NCBI GenBank assembly: GCA_025526995.1
Contig: JAHLKG010000018.1
Span: 372,001 to 436,000 of the forward strand
Length of the DNA: 64,000 bases
Direction of reading: 5' to 3'
From: Powellomyces hirtus
Lineage: Eukaryota; Chytridiomycota; Chytridiomycetes; Spizellomycetales; Powellomycetaceae
Shown: positions 26,938 through 38,768 of the stretch, piece after piece
Numbering within the stretch: the stretch's first letter is position 1
Layout of the letters: each line of letters opens with the position of its first letter
Translations under genes and position numbers: made by a program
The notes under the pieces: generated by a model
The model's database searches: none
What the model saw: only the letters and a program-made list of their open reading frames with translations
Told to the model about the DNA's origin: nothing

Positions 26938-29900
26938 TCAGCGCCCATATGCTCTTGGGTGCCGAAATGACAAATCATAAGACTGATCGATGTCATGGGC
27001 CTCCTCAACGTCGGAGAGGCCAATGTTCTCTAGTTCCCTGGCATCTTCTTCGCTGATCAGCGGGGGCTCCTCGTCGTCTGAAGGGAACATGTCGCATAAC
27101 GCGTCTGGGTCTTCATCGTATGCGCCCATCGTTCGCATGGAATACCTCGGCATGAAGTCGACTGAACGGCCGTACCGACTGGGCGAAGTCCCATGCGGCT
27201 GATTCAGGGCAGTATGGTGTTTTGCAAAGGGTCTGCTCGCGGAAGAACCAAAGGCTGCGCTTTCAAGATCAACGATTTGGTCAGACTTCGGCTTCCGCAG
27301 TATTTGTGATATTCGTCGCGATTTGTGCATTGGGGCCCGTGGTTCCGCATCCGTGACGGCCCCGTTGAACTGCCCAGTGTTCTCGAAATCCGGGTAACGA
27401 TCTTGTTCTACTGAGTTCGGCGTGTCCTCAAACGCTCTCCGACGTTTGCGATAATGCTCTTGCATCTCGTCTGTGAATTCAAAATCGTCCGGGAGGGGTT
27501 CGACTCTTGAATATGCATCCGGTATTCCGTCATACTCATCCAGCGCTGAGTCATCTTCCTCGGTGTTGTATGACTCTTCGTCGGATTGGTATTCTGGCAT
27601 TTCTTCCTGATCGATCCAAGTGGTAACGTGGGTCTTGTACCAGTAATCTCGGATGACAGTCATGGCTTCATCGTAATCGCCTAACGCAGATACCGCCACA
27701 TTCTTGAGGTAGGGCGTTAGATGGTACTTTTGGCTGAAGGCATCGTGCAATGGCGTGAAGGTCGTGCGTATGACGATTTCCGCGATTTCACCAAAAGGAA
27801 ATCGGATAGCACCTATGTGTCAAGTGCGGGAGTTTAGTCAAGGCCTTATGTGGTGCAACAAACAACAAGTACATGAGACGTACATGCAGGAACGTGGCTC
27901 GTTCGCTGGAACAGCTCGAAGAGCTGATCGTAATGCGAGTGGACGTCTGCGGTGGACTTTCCTGGCATGTTTGCAATGACCCGTGCAATCCATGCGCAGT
28001 ACACAGCCCACAAAGGTCTACATGGAACCGTGATATCAACATCCACACTATTGAGATGAGAGCACGAATTGCTATTTCCTCACCTCAGCGCCTCTCGGAG
28101 CCCTTGTGCCAATGAGGTTCCGTAAGCATCGAGATCCATTTTCTCAGTGTGAATGAAGGGCAACACAAGCTGGTCGATCAAACCGCGCAGTTCCTGCAGC
28201 CGCTCCTCGTCGTTCCAGTCAACTCTGACTTCGGTGCTGCCCTCCGTACTCTCGTCCAAAGCGCCATTTCGTAAGAATGCAAATTCGTAGGCAGGAAAGT
28301 TGGTGTCCGCAACCTCCGATCCAGTCAGAACAAGCTTAAGCACGTCCAGAGCGTCGTTGTACATTTGTATGATGACGTTGAAAGTATAAATATTCCGGTC
28401 GAGTATGGTCGCTGAGGGGTACAGTTGTTTAACAACAGCAACGTGTATAACTCTTTAGAAGTATCTTTAGTTACCCATTCTGTGAGGAAATCGGGATTGC
28501 ACATTGTCCATCTGCGACTTGTAATGAGTTGGGAAGAGCGCTGTTCCGAGTATGTCGCCGCCTACTCAAAAGATCAGCATTCTGATGCTCTCGTGTCGCA
28601 AGAAGAACGGCATACCTTGAAGTCCAACGAAGTTGAATTCCGGGTTTGTTGAACCTTGTGACGCCAGCGTTTGTAGCGCTTTGATCAGTCGTGTGTTCAC
28701 ATCTTGAAGATTCGCAATGTTGTCGTCGTACTCCACTTCAAGCCAGTGAATACTGGACAATGGTCCTCCGCTCAGCACGTGGTCGAGGGAAAACAGTCTT
28801 TTGGTCTGCATGGTGGCGTCAATCAGAATGAATGTGCCTGCGGACGAATCCGCACTTTGCTTACCCGGCTTTTGACTTGCGCCATCGACAATTGCGGGAC
28901 AGACCAGTAAACAAACAATATCGGTATCTTCTGATGCAATGTCTGCTGTGGCAAACTATTGACAAGATTGACGAAACGATCTCGTTCTTTGTTGAAATAG
29001 AAGCTTTGGAGGACGAGATAGTGGGAGTGTTGTCAGCATCTACAGTCTACGCGCCAAACATGTTTCCAGCAATGACGCTTACCCAGGATCCACTTCCGGT
29101 TCAAAGATGTCGAATTGAAATAGTAGCGCGTTGACGCCTTTGAGCACTTTCGCGTCATCCCTCTGAAGTGGAGACGGCAGCTCGGTCACGTGTCTTACCA
29201 CCGCCCAGCATTCCCACTTGAAGGCGCCGTCCATTACGGTATCGCGGCTGCGCTGTAACTCCTCAGTCTTACTGGCCTCAGAGGGATTTGGTTTCAACCC
29301 GCCAAGCTTTGCTCTGAGCCATTGAACAGATGTCCGCTTTTTGTCGCTTGAATGAAGGAAGCATGGTGGCGCGGAAATGCAAAGCTTGTAGTAGACCGTT
29401 TTTGCAGAACCGCCGGTTCCTCTCCGTAAGATGTGATGCACCACGTTAGCTAGATCAATTTGTCGGTAGGCTTCGTACTTTTGCACTGCAATCTGAGATA
29501 GGACCAGACGTTACAATGAGAACATTACAGGTTGCAGTCGCAATTTCTTTCAATGTTACCTCATCGCATGCTCTCGCAAGTTCAGCATCCCTATTCTTCG
29601 GAGTTAAGGCTCCGAATCTTTCGGGAGCTGCCGCCTGGTGCTTGAACGCCTTTCGCGGCGAGGCAATTTCGGATCCCGCAAGATCAAGAAGCAGTTCCAC
29701 TGCATCCTGCTTCGCCTGCGCCTTGGCGTACAATTTTGGAAGAACCTTCGCAAAGCGTATCCATCTGGAGCGAGCGTAATCGCGGTAAAGTACATGCTGG
29801 CCCACTTCGTGCAACGATTCCATGACGGTTTCCTCCAAAAGCTTGTCGACAAAATTTGTCAAAGCAGCCTCACGCTCCCGGGCAACTCTCGCACGTTGCT

Positions 29901-32688
29901 CTGCGGCTTCACGTTCTAGAGCGATTTGTCTCTCGCGCTCTCTCGCGTTCTCTAGCTCTTCAGCAGCCTTCGCCTGCGAAGCACGCAAAGCGGCCTCTTC
30001 ATCCGCCGCTTGTTGCGCGCGTTGTTGGGCCTGCAGCTCTTCAAGCTCTCGGCGACGGTTCTGCTCCTCTTCCATCTGTTTCGCCAGGAGTGCGGCCGCC
30101 TCATGCTGTTCCTCGAGTTCTTTGGCTCGAGATGCTTCACCCTCTCTTTCTTCTGCTTCCCTGCTGTGCGTGAAATTGAACGACGGCTGAGCGGGCTGCT
30201 GATCAAAGGAAGCGGCTTGTAAAGATGGTTTGAATGCAGATGCGTTCCGATTTAGCACCGGAGATTGGAAGGCAGACGGCGTCGCTTTTGGTAGGAAGGA
30301 AAACGAATCTATGGTGGTCGCAGATTGTGTTGAAGGTTGTTTGAACTGTGAACTGACATTTTGCGGCTGAAATGGGGACGCTTTCGCAATGGCACTCGGA
30401 AATTGCGGCGCAGCTTGAGCAGGCATCAGTGTTGTTTGCGAATGGAACATTGATGGTTCTCCGAAGGTTGTTGACGGAAACGCGGCAGCATGGTTTTGTA
30501 GGGGTTGCCCAAGGGGAGCATTTGCTTGATTAAACACAGGAGTGGTCCTTTCAAAGTCCATCAATCCACCCTCTTGGGATCCTTGATCCAGTCCGTCAAT
30601 GATGTCCGATTCCGACAAATACTCTCTCTTTCGTTCAATTAATCGATTCGCTACGCGAGACTGCAGCGACACCTGCTTGGCATCTAAAACGAGAGAACGG
30701 AAATGACAATGTGTCGATAACCATACTTCTACTTAATCTGGCGTGCCCATCTTTTCCTTACCGTTGAAGGTTCCAGGAACAAGGGTGTTCTTTCCGTTGA
30801 GCCCCTTCTGACTAACTTTCCCAATCTGGGCATACGAGTGCCCATCAATTTCCATGACAGGAATCTCGTAATAGTCTAGGTCTATGCGGGCATCCTCCAC
30901 GTCGTCATATCCCAAGCGCTCCACAAGGCCTTCCACCAGCGTGTGTGTATCTGGTGCATTAGGGAAAACGTAAAACGCATTCATCATGTGCCGATACGCG
31001 TGGCGGCGTACAATCAGAAAATGCGGATGCACAGCACACGCGACAAGATACGGTGTCGACGGATCTTGCAATATCTTGAAGAAAATGCCGTATGCCTCAA
31101 AAGCGCCTTCACCAGCACTCTCTCCTACTAAAGATAGATTGTCGGGATCGTCTGACGGAAGATCCAACCTCGGAAGATGATTTCTAATCCTGACAGCCAA
31201 TCGAATATGGTCATCCGAAAGAATGTTGTCGTGCCGAAATTTGTGCTCAAGGGAGGACTGCACTTCCGAGTTGAATGCATGATGCAGGACGTAGTACGCG
31301 CGGAACTCTGCTTCATTAGGCATGAACACCCCAGCATCTCTCAGATCGTTGTAGAATTCCATCAGACTCTGCAGGGCTGGGATTCCATCAGCGATGTGTT
31401 AAAGAGGAAGATGTAATCGGACGTACTTTTTCCTAGTTGCTCATATTCTTGCTTGATATCAATGGTTTCACACAATTTCTGAGAACACATCAAGTGATAC
31501 CGAGCAATTCGTTCAAACAACACCACCGCCTCAGGACCGCGCAAGTTTTGCAGCGTGATATCCTTCCGAATTGCCCGCATTCGATCCCGAAGGAAGGCAT
31601 ACGTTCTCTGAAGCCCGTATGTCGGTAGCACGTCATATACGAGATAATCCAAGGTCCGCTGGAATACAATGAACATAAGCGCAGTGTCGTTTGCCAAATT
31701 CCAACCCAAGACGCACCTTGAGGACGTCGGGTGGGCGTACGTCGCACGGTAATGGCTTCTCGTCGTCTGCAGCGGACCGTCGGAAACGCTTGACAGCTCT
31801 TGCGTGATCAACACCTTCACTATCTGGTAGCTAATTCAGTTCCATTAGCAGTTGTCGCCTCAAGACTGAAGTTGGGACTGGACGGCAAGTGGCTTACTTT
31901 CTCGAACTCCATCAATCCCTTCTGATATTCTCGTTCGTGTCGTTCGTACTCGGGACACATGTCTTGACACTCGCCAACAAAGTCTCGAGCATCCTCCAGG
32001 CGATATTTCTCATTGGGATCATCCATCTTCCCTTCTGCTATGTACTTTTCCATGAGTGCGCCCCGTTGAGCTTTCAACTAGAATGGTCGTCAGAGTTCAG
32101 GAACAGCCGCGTAGTAGCCCAGTTTAACTTGTGCCGATTGTACCTCCATGTAGCGATTATTTTCTGGCTTTGAGGCAAAGCGGTCCGCACGAAGATTCTT
32201 GGAAGCACTATGCGGTGAAACGTGAGTCGACCTCAATATAGTGCGCTGGCAACGGTTGCAAGATTCCTCACGATTCATCAGATTCCGGTTGCGTTCCATT
32301 GCGAGGTAGCTGTGGGGAGATCTTGAGCGCCATGGGACCCCTCGGCTTGTTGAATGTAGCCCTTGGCATTGGGTTGGGGTCTGACGATTCGGTGAGCGAC
32401 TCGATCAATCGGCGAGATAAACAGCAAGGCATTTGATAAGATCGTACTTTGTGGACTCGTGAGCATCTGGTTGAGGCCACCGCGAGAGGACTGTCCTGCA
32501 CGTAAATCCAAGGTCATATTCCCCCGTGGTGGTTGCCCGGCCGAGCCCCACGTTGTTGATCCCCTCCCTCGAGCTCCTCGGGTGAACTTGCTGATGGCGG
32601 CTCCCCGGCCAAATCCGCTTGACCTTGCATTCCCGGGAATTGGAGCTCCTCGGCCTGACGATGGCGGTGTGAAAGAAGCGAGTTTCAT
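26938..32688 (-). CDS. SAC3: SAC3/GANP (MCM3AP-like) nuclear mRNA export scaffold
   Basis: TREX-2 scaffold linking transcription to nuclear pores. The N-terminus (32688) is rich in Arg-Gly and Phe-Gly-like repeats (GFGRGAA, FTRGARGRG). Then come the SAC3 signatures: FVGECQDMCPEYERHEREYQ (about 31980-31925), TLDYLVYDVLPTYGLQRTYA and GPEAVVLFERIARYHLM, and the winged-helix region (FEAYGIFFKILQDPSTPYL). An FG/Gln-rich linker leads to a long acidic/Arg coiled coil (30160-29880) and the CID-like segment NFVDKLLEETVMESLHEVG. Further exons (29486-28566) read WSVPQLSMAQVKS and HVLSGGPLSSIHWLEVEYDD, the GANP-type C-terminal domain. I extend the gene to the acidic exon ending at 26938 because splice frames stay open; that tail could be a separate gene. 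About 1,600 residues. Confidence 0.85.
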
Positions 32689-32955
32689 GTCATGGGAAAA
32701 CGAGTGTCATGGCTTGTGAAGATGGACTTGAGGCTTGCTTGTCAAAACGTCAAAACAGCTGTTCCAGCGATGTGTCATCAAGTGGCTGGGGCGCTTGCTT
32801 GGCGAACCGTCCTCGGCATCTTCCAACGTGGAATCTCATACTATCGAAACACTCAACAAACAACTTCATCAACCAGGACGCACCCGGCAGAGGAAATATA
32901 TAGTCGCACTTAAACTGTTGTTCTTCCTTTTGTGCCCCACAAGCCCCTGGTTGTC

Positions 32956-34163
32956 ATGAGTTTTGGAGGTTTTAACGCCAATCGGACGAAGGTTAGATAG
33001 CAGCAGCTCCCGGTCCGGTTACATATCCACCAGCCCCGTACTGAAAGAGAGGCTTTTGTTTTGCAGGTCCAACTGAAGCTCGGGATCAATCGTCTCAAGC
33101 TTCTGCAACAGAAAAAAACGCAAATGAATGCTGTCGCTCGGAAAGAAATCGCGACGCTATTAGAGAAGGGAAAAGAAGACTCCGCCCGCGTTCGAGTAGA
33201 GCATATCATCCGAGAAGACTTCAATATTGAGGCAATGGAGATTCTTGAGCTGTACAGTGAGCTACTCCTGGCTAGATACGGTCTACTGGAAAGCATGAAG
33301 TATGTTCGGAAAATGGGGCACGTTCTTTAGCGCATACTCATCTAATTGACATTGGGCAAGGAAGACACTGCGACCAAGCGATTGCAGAAGCAGTCAACAC
33401 GATCATATATGCGGCACCACGAACAGAAGTCAAGGAGCTCAACATGGTGCGGGACCAACTGATCATGAAGTTTGGCAGAGAGTTTGCGGTCGCCGCCATG
33501 GAAAATCAGAACGACATCGTAAACTCGCGGGTATGACTTCACTCTATGTCTCCGTCATGAGCATCTTCTAATCGCAACGCCACAGATTGTTCATAAACTC
33601 AAGGTCCAAACGCCTGATCCTGTTCTCGTCGATCAATATTTGAAAACCATAGCCAAGGCATACAACGTTCCGTACGATACTGGATTTGGAACCGACAATG
33701 TTCTAGAGTAAGAACGGTCTCAAAAGGGGTGCTTATCACGTTGCTCTCGAGCTCACATGCTTGTCCTTGCATCATTTCAGAACAATACCGACGGGACCTC
33801 CTCTCACAAACATCCCGTATACATATCCACAACAGTATCCGAACCAGTACCCACAAGAGTCGTATCCAGCCCCGGGGGGCCGTCCCATGCCAAGCGCTCC
33901 TGCCGACTCTTACCAAGACATGAACATGCCGCAGTTCCCTGGCATCCCAACAGGAGGTGCGAGGTTGTCCAATGCACCTCCTAGTGATGGCCCATCAAGT
34001 GGAGCACATGATGGACACGGCGGGGAAGCTGGGGGAGATGGACTACCGAATTTTGATGACTTGACAAAACGTAAGACATGCTTCGCCCATTGTTGCGCAA
34101 ACTTATATGTTCTTACACACTTTTGTGACACAAGGCTTCGAGGCTCTGAAACGGAAGAAATGA
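32956..34163 (+). CDS. IST1: IST1, ESCRT-III regulator
   Basis: Binds Did2 and Vps4 on endosomes and controls multivesicular body sorting and membrane scission. Exon 1 is MSFGGFNANRTK (32956-32991). Exon 2 gives VQLKLGINRLKLLQQKKTQM and IEAMEILELYSELLLARYGL, the IST1 helices 1-3. Next exons: EVKELNMVRDQLIMKFGREF, IVHKLKVQTPDPVLVDQYL and TIAKAYNVPYDTGF. A Pro/Tyr-rich linker (TYPQQYPNQYPQESYP) follows, and the last exons join as FDDLTKRFEALKRKK, a MIT-interacting MIM1 motif, with TGA at 34161-34163. Six exons. Diverges from SAC3 with about 265 bases between starts. Confidence 0.93.
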
Positions 34164-34536
34164 ACACCAGCTTGTCATTACATAGACTTTGCGCTACGGA
34201 ACGGAGCAGTGACGCGAAATATTTTTGCCGAGACATCTATCATGGCTTCTCAATCATTACATGAAACCTTTTACCTGCATAAAATGCAGGTAGAAGGGAG
34301 TGCTCACACATGATTTAATGTTGCGCCGTTGATCGGTTGAAATTCCAGACATCAGAAACATGTTTTTTGCAGTAGTACACACAAACATGAATGCCAATTC
34401 AGTTGAAAGCATCCAAGTGTTGTATTAGAGTGAGATGACAACTGCCATGATAGATAAAAATGCAAATATTGTAAATACGTCAGAGCTGATGATTCCAACT
34501 CTAGCTGCCCCTCTGATTGGAGTCAGGTAAAACCAC

Positions 34537-35147
34537 CTAGCGGAAAGTGATTCCTTGTGCCCGATGTCCACCCCCAACTCGGACAATCGTCTGGCTCATT
34601 CGATGCCACCACATGTCGAGTCCAAGCATAGTCTGTCCCGTTGCCCGCCACAATCCACTCAGTTCTGCTCTGAGGCCCAGCGCTAGCATTCGGGTGTTTT
34701 CTTTCCACAGCGCCTTGTTGTACTGGGCGTGTCGGTCAAAGGAAGTGTCCAGATATTGTTTGTAAAATGTTGACAGTTCATGCGGCGTGGCCGAGCGGTT
34801 GTGCTTGCGGTATACTGACAGAAAAAGATTCAACATAAGCTTCTATCGCAAGGTTTATTTCCATGCTCCACACGTAAGTCCCCACCTTGATTCTCAAACG
34901 CCGCCTTCTCTTCCACAAAGTGTTTGTTGTTCTCCTGCCAAAAGGCATGGTGCCATCGTTGCACGTCTTCCCTGTGCCGTTTCCAGGACCGTTCGATTTC
35001 GGTGAGCGACGGGTCTGCGGAGTCTTGAAACCGGATGAGGCGGATGTGCGAAGTGGGATGAGGGGAGGATACGAGAAGGGATGATGACCGGGACGAAGCG
35101 TACGTTGGGACTGAGGTCTTCAAACTGCGTATTGGGGTGGCCTTCAA
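34537..35147 (-). CDS. COA8: COA8/APOPT1-like cytochrome c oxidase assembly factor
   Basis: Mitochondrial matrix protein needed for complex IV stability. Exon 1 (from 35147) carries a presequence-like start rich in Ser, Thr and Arg (MKATPIRSLKTSVPTYASSR), then SWKRHREDVQRWHHAFWQEN and HFVEEKAAFEN. Exon 2 (about 34812-34537), joined as QVYRKHN, has TPHELSTFYKQYLDTSFDRH and YNKALWKENTRMLALGLRAE. Human COA8 shows the same order: WNHQFWANQN, FYKEFL...KHMYYNRDWYKRN. A tail of about 30 residues after SGLWR extends past the human end and may include an unrecognised intron. IST1 converges on it. Confidence 0.83.
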
Positions 35148-35627
35148 TGTGGGACAATTCGGCGGGTCAGCCCGGACGCTTTAGGAATTGGCAAAAAAGC
35201 ATCAAAGCTTACCGAAAACGCCTTTCCTGCAGTTCTGCGACACGATGCGTCAAGACTGCGAGCAGCAGTTATTTCACAATGCGACAGCATGTTGATGCAA
35301 GAAGCCCAGCAACAAGAAAAGAACGGTGGCCACCAGGGTTATCTGTGGTCTGCTCAGAAGTGTTGCTGATTGCTCACGGCCGCGCCTCGGTCAAATTTTC
35401 CCTCCGACGGAAGTCAAGAGTCGCGCTTTACATCGTTTTGACATGCTGAATGCTTGAACAGCGTACAGTACCAATCCCTCAATTGCATAGTAATAGAAAA
35501 CGTTGGTACAGTATTGTTTTATTGTTTTGGCCAGCAATTCTTGAGACGTTTGGCCAATACTTCTATGTGTATTGACAAAGTGCTTTCGATGTCACTTGAT
35601 TGGGATCTATGTAAAGTCCACTGCCAA
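35148..35627. other. Intergenic region without recognisable gene
   Basis: About 480 bases between COA8 (5' side) and the 3' end of the next minus-strand gene. I see no coding sequence with a plausible start, splice pattern or family. An AT-rich stretch (about 35500-35535) could hold 3'-end signals for the minus-strand gene. Confidence 0.35.
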
Positions 35628-36359
35628 CTATTTCTTGGTAAAAAAGCCTTTGACAGTGTCCGCAACGCCCTTTCGCTGCTGGCTGCTTGCACTTGACTGC
35701 TGATTCGTAGTGGACTTCCCAGCTGGGTCCGTGTCCTTCAGAAGCTGAGGTTGTGATGATGCTGGTGGTGGTGGTTGAGAAGTGGCTCCCATCAATAGAT
35801 CAATCATATTTGAAGGGTCGACGCCCTTCCCATCAGCATCCAGAGCTCCGGCATCCTTTAACAGCTTTGCGACCGTCAACATCCGCGCCCGAATCTCGCT
35901 ATCCGCGAACATCTTCATCATAATGATGGGACCTGAACATGGTCGTGTCATTAGTTTTTTGGACTCTCGAGGGCGGCGGTCATATATCGAGATATGAAGC
36001 ACCGATGATAACGGATAGAAACACGACGCCATGAAATATGGCTTGACCAAAGGAGGCAAAAACTCCACATCCCATCGGAACGCACCAGGTTTGTTCACTA
36101 CACCATCGTTAGCGGATATGTAGCCTTTCGCAAGCAGAAGCCGTCCGAGAGCTTCGATCTCATTTAGCAACCGCGGGTCTTTCTGGATGGTTTGAAAGAT
36201 GTGCATAGCTTTTGGGTTCTTTGCGAGCTCTGTGAGTTGCTGGCGCATGTCGGGTAATGGTGCTGCACGAACAGGTGCAGTGCAGTGGAGAGACCGTGTG
36301 GGGCACCAAGCGCTTGTTGAGCGCAATCGGACGAGGCGGACGATTTGGCGTGCGTACAT
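35628..36359 (-). CDS. Unrecognised small protein, putative mitochondrial
   Basis: Begins MYARQIVRLVRLRSTSAW, an Arg/Ser-rich presequence without acids; an in-frame Met lies seven codons further up (36380). Then a helical stretch, MRQQLTELAKNPKAMHIFQT and LLNEIEALGRLLLAKGYI. An intron of 153 bases (36085-35933, GTGCGT...TTCAG) joins NKPG to PIIMMKMFADSEIRARM. The C-terminal region is Gln/Ser/Pro-rich and ends GVADTVKGFFTKK. Because the intron is a multiple of three with no stop, the unspliced frame also stays open. Spliced product about 193 residues. Not recognised; the repeated 'M-x-D-x-E-I-R' helix style recalls small mitochondrial helical proteins. Confidence 0.6.
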   Translation of the reverse strand: MYARQIVRLVRLRSTSAWCPTRSLHCTAPVRAAPLPDMRQQLTELAKNPKAMHIFQTIQKDPRLLNEIEALGRLLLAKGYISANDGVVNKPGAFRWDVEFLPPLVKPYFMASCFYPLSSVLHISIYDRRPRESKKLMTRPCSGPIIMMKMFADSEIRARMLTVAKLLKDAGALDADGKGVDPSNMIDLLMGATSQPPPPASSQPQLLKDTDPAGKSTTNQQSSASSQQRKGVADTVKGFFTKK

Positions 36360-36725
36360 ATTTTGGGAAACTGATTTCACTTTGTAGATTGCTGATGAAG
36401 CAGAAGCTACAAGTCGACAGTGGCGAAATAAGATCGATAGACGTATGAACTGGAATGGAATTGGGGAAAGCCTGGTCGGTCGGGGAAGTGCCCAGCGTCA
36501 TTCATCAGAGCTTGTCATCACGTGAGACACAGAATAAGCGTAAGCATAACGCCGCGCGCGCGCCAAGCCCCACGCGTTCGACACGTATTGTTCAGTCCGT
36601 CATTCATGTTATGCCAAACAGGAAATGCTCTTGTCCGTGGTCCCTGTCACGAACCACCTCGACGATAAGACTTAACGACCTTGAAAGTCCGTCCGCTTTG
36701 AGTTGCGTATTTGCAATTGCTCAGA

Positions 36726-38087
36726 ATGTCGGCCGATATCGAAGACTCCACCACGAACATTACCATCACCGTTCCTGATGTTCCACCACACAACCAAAGC
36801 CAGACGGCAAGCGAATCCGCTGATGCAACCGCTCCCAATACCAATCCGATCAATCCCGATGCCTATATCCCACCAGCACTGGGCACTTCTGCCAATGCCA
36901 TAGAACCTCACCCTGGCGCACTGGTGCTGCAGACCTTTTCCGATGTTCAGCTCTCAAACACCAACTCGGCGCTCTTTGGTGCCCTTACGGCATTTGGGCT
37001 GGTCGTGCTTTACCAGGCATGGTCCGCATACCGTAGGCGCCGAAAGCCTATCTATTTGTTAAACGGGCTGCAGTCGCTGTTCTTGTTCATCAAGACTTTG
37101 TGCGCGACCCTATACGCCGTCATGATCTCGGGCACATTGAACTGTTCCGCGAGATCTCCGCTCATGAACATCCCAATGGTCATTGCGTGGGATCTCATCT
37201 ACGGAATCATGCTGATAAAGCTCCTGCTGTTCACTGAATGGAAACGCACTGCGATGGTTATCATTCCGCTTGGTGCTGCTGCTCATTTTGCTGTGGTCGT
37301 TGCTGGGATAATCATGCGAGAGTCTGGCGTCACATCGCTTGGACTCTGCACAGACAGGTATCCAGTAGTCTTCAAGCATCAGTACGATATTGAGGTGCGA
37401 TTTCCTCCCCTCCCCCCCCCCCCCGAAGTGGTCGTTGCACAGTTCTTAGCTCTTTATTGGTTTTGTATCAGTTATTCCTGGAGGTGTTCACCACTGCGGT
37501 TCTTTTGCAAGGAATTGCGAGCAAGAAGCAGGGCGTGTTTGCTGGGACAAAAGAGATATTCCGCCAGCTACAGGCCAATGAGCACACCAGAGTTTTTTTC
37601 GCAATTGTAAGTCGCGATACTACTTCGGTTGATGAGATGCGAAATGCATGATAGCAACGTTTTGATCCTTGTTTTTACGTAGATATTTGTAACTCTGAAA
37701 ATTGTCCTTGCGTATGGCAAGTTTGGACTGCCCACTGCCGCAACCCACGCCATTGACTCCGCCCGGTCTGCAGTCGTTTCGTGGGCACTTACCCGCGAAG
37801 TTGGAGTTCAGAAATCTGGGACTGGGCCTGCGCCAGGTGGTGGTGATCGGCATGTGAAAAAGAAACACATTGTTTTCAAAGGTGCCTCGTCCCAGAGAAA
37901 CCCGCACAAGACGAATATTCGAGTCAATTCTCCACAAGATTTGCCCCCTGACGACCAAGACGACAACAGCGGCTGTGAGGACATACCTGGATTTAATTAT
38001 GATGGCGAGCGACAACGTGGCGAGGGAAACAATGATGGGGATGCCTCTCGGGAGACTGTAGCACAGGAGAGTGGAGATTTAGTATGA
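36726..38087 (+). CDS. Orphan multi-pass (probably seven-helix) membrane protein
   Basis: Starts MSADIEDSTTNITITVPDVP. The N-terminal 75 residues are hydrophilic with several N-glycosylation sequons, as for an outside domain. Helices follow: ALFGALTAFGLVVLY, LFLFIKTLCATLYAVMI, MVIAWDLIYGIMLIKLLL, MVIIPLGAAAHFAVVVAG, then after an intron (about 37393-37469) LFLEVFTTAVLLQGI, and after another (about 37608-37680) IFVTLKIVLAYGKFGLP. An Arg-rich loop (YRRRRKP) lies between helices 1 and 2. The tail is long, polar and acidic (DLPPDDQDDNSGCED). The layout is receptor-like, but there is no DRY, NPxxY or other GPCR hallmark. Function unknown. Confidence 0.65.
37412..37424. repeat. Poly-C run (13 bases) in an intron
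   Basis: A run of 13 C inside the intron before the LFLEVF exon of the membrane protein gene. Pyrimidine-rich and tolerable for splicing, but the length of such a homopolymer can be a sequencing artefact. Confidence 0.6.
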
Positions 38088-38768
38088 TGCTACTTCCAAA
38101 TACATTTCCGACGATTATTTGAATCTACTTCCGTGAATTTCCAGCGAGCTTTGTTGAACGTCAAAAGGTCCAAGTGCCTGCACTTTGTTCGACAACAGTC
38201 CTAGTGCCTTGACTTTGTTAAGTATTCCGGCATAGCTCGAATTTTACATACATGGTTGTTGTCACTTCTTATTGAAGATCCATGGAAGGCATGGCATACT
38301 TGGCAAAGTTGCTTCCGTTGTTTGGTAAGGTGAAGTCAGCCGGTACCTGACTGGAACGTTTGCCGCCAGCGACAGAACCGCTTGTATTTGCTGGTGCAAT
38401 AACCGAACAAGGTCTTTGCGCTCAACCCTTCACGGGTATGACGATGTCCAAGAACCGTGCGGCGTTTTTCTCATGAGTTGGGAATGTTCTTTGTGATGGG
38501 GTGGGAGTTGTGAAACGGACCCCTGGATGGACCCGTGTATGCAATCCGTGTCAAGTTCTACTTGTAAAACAGAAATCAAGGCGTTGCCGAACGTCTCGAG
38601 TATTTGACACCGGCAGCTCACCCTTCGCGGGGCTTACCTCCCATTCGTGACTGTCGTGCAAAGCGCTCTCTGTCTGAAAACGGCGCAGAAGATTCCCCTC
38701 ACTTTTGCGCTTCTGCTGGACCGTCAGCGTTGGAGATCCCCAGGCTCCAAGTCATTCCCTACAAGTAA
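38088..38768. other. Intergenic region, 5' flank of aminopeptidase gene
   Basis: About 680 bases with no coding sequence I can support. Near its start, two related phrases, GTCCAAGTGCCTGCACTTTG (about 38169) and GTCCTAGTGCCTTGACTTTG (about 38197), form an imperfect 28-base-spaced repeat. Confidence 0.35.
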
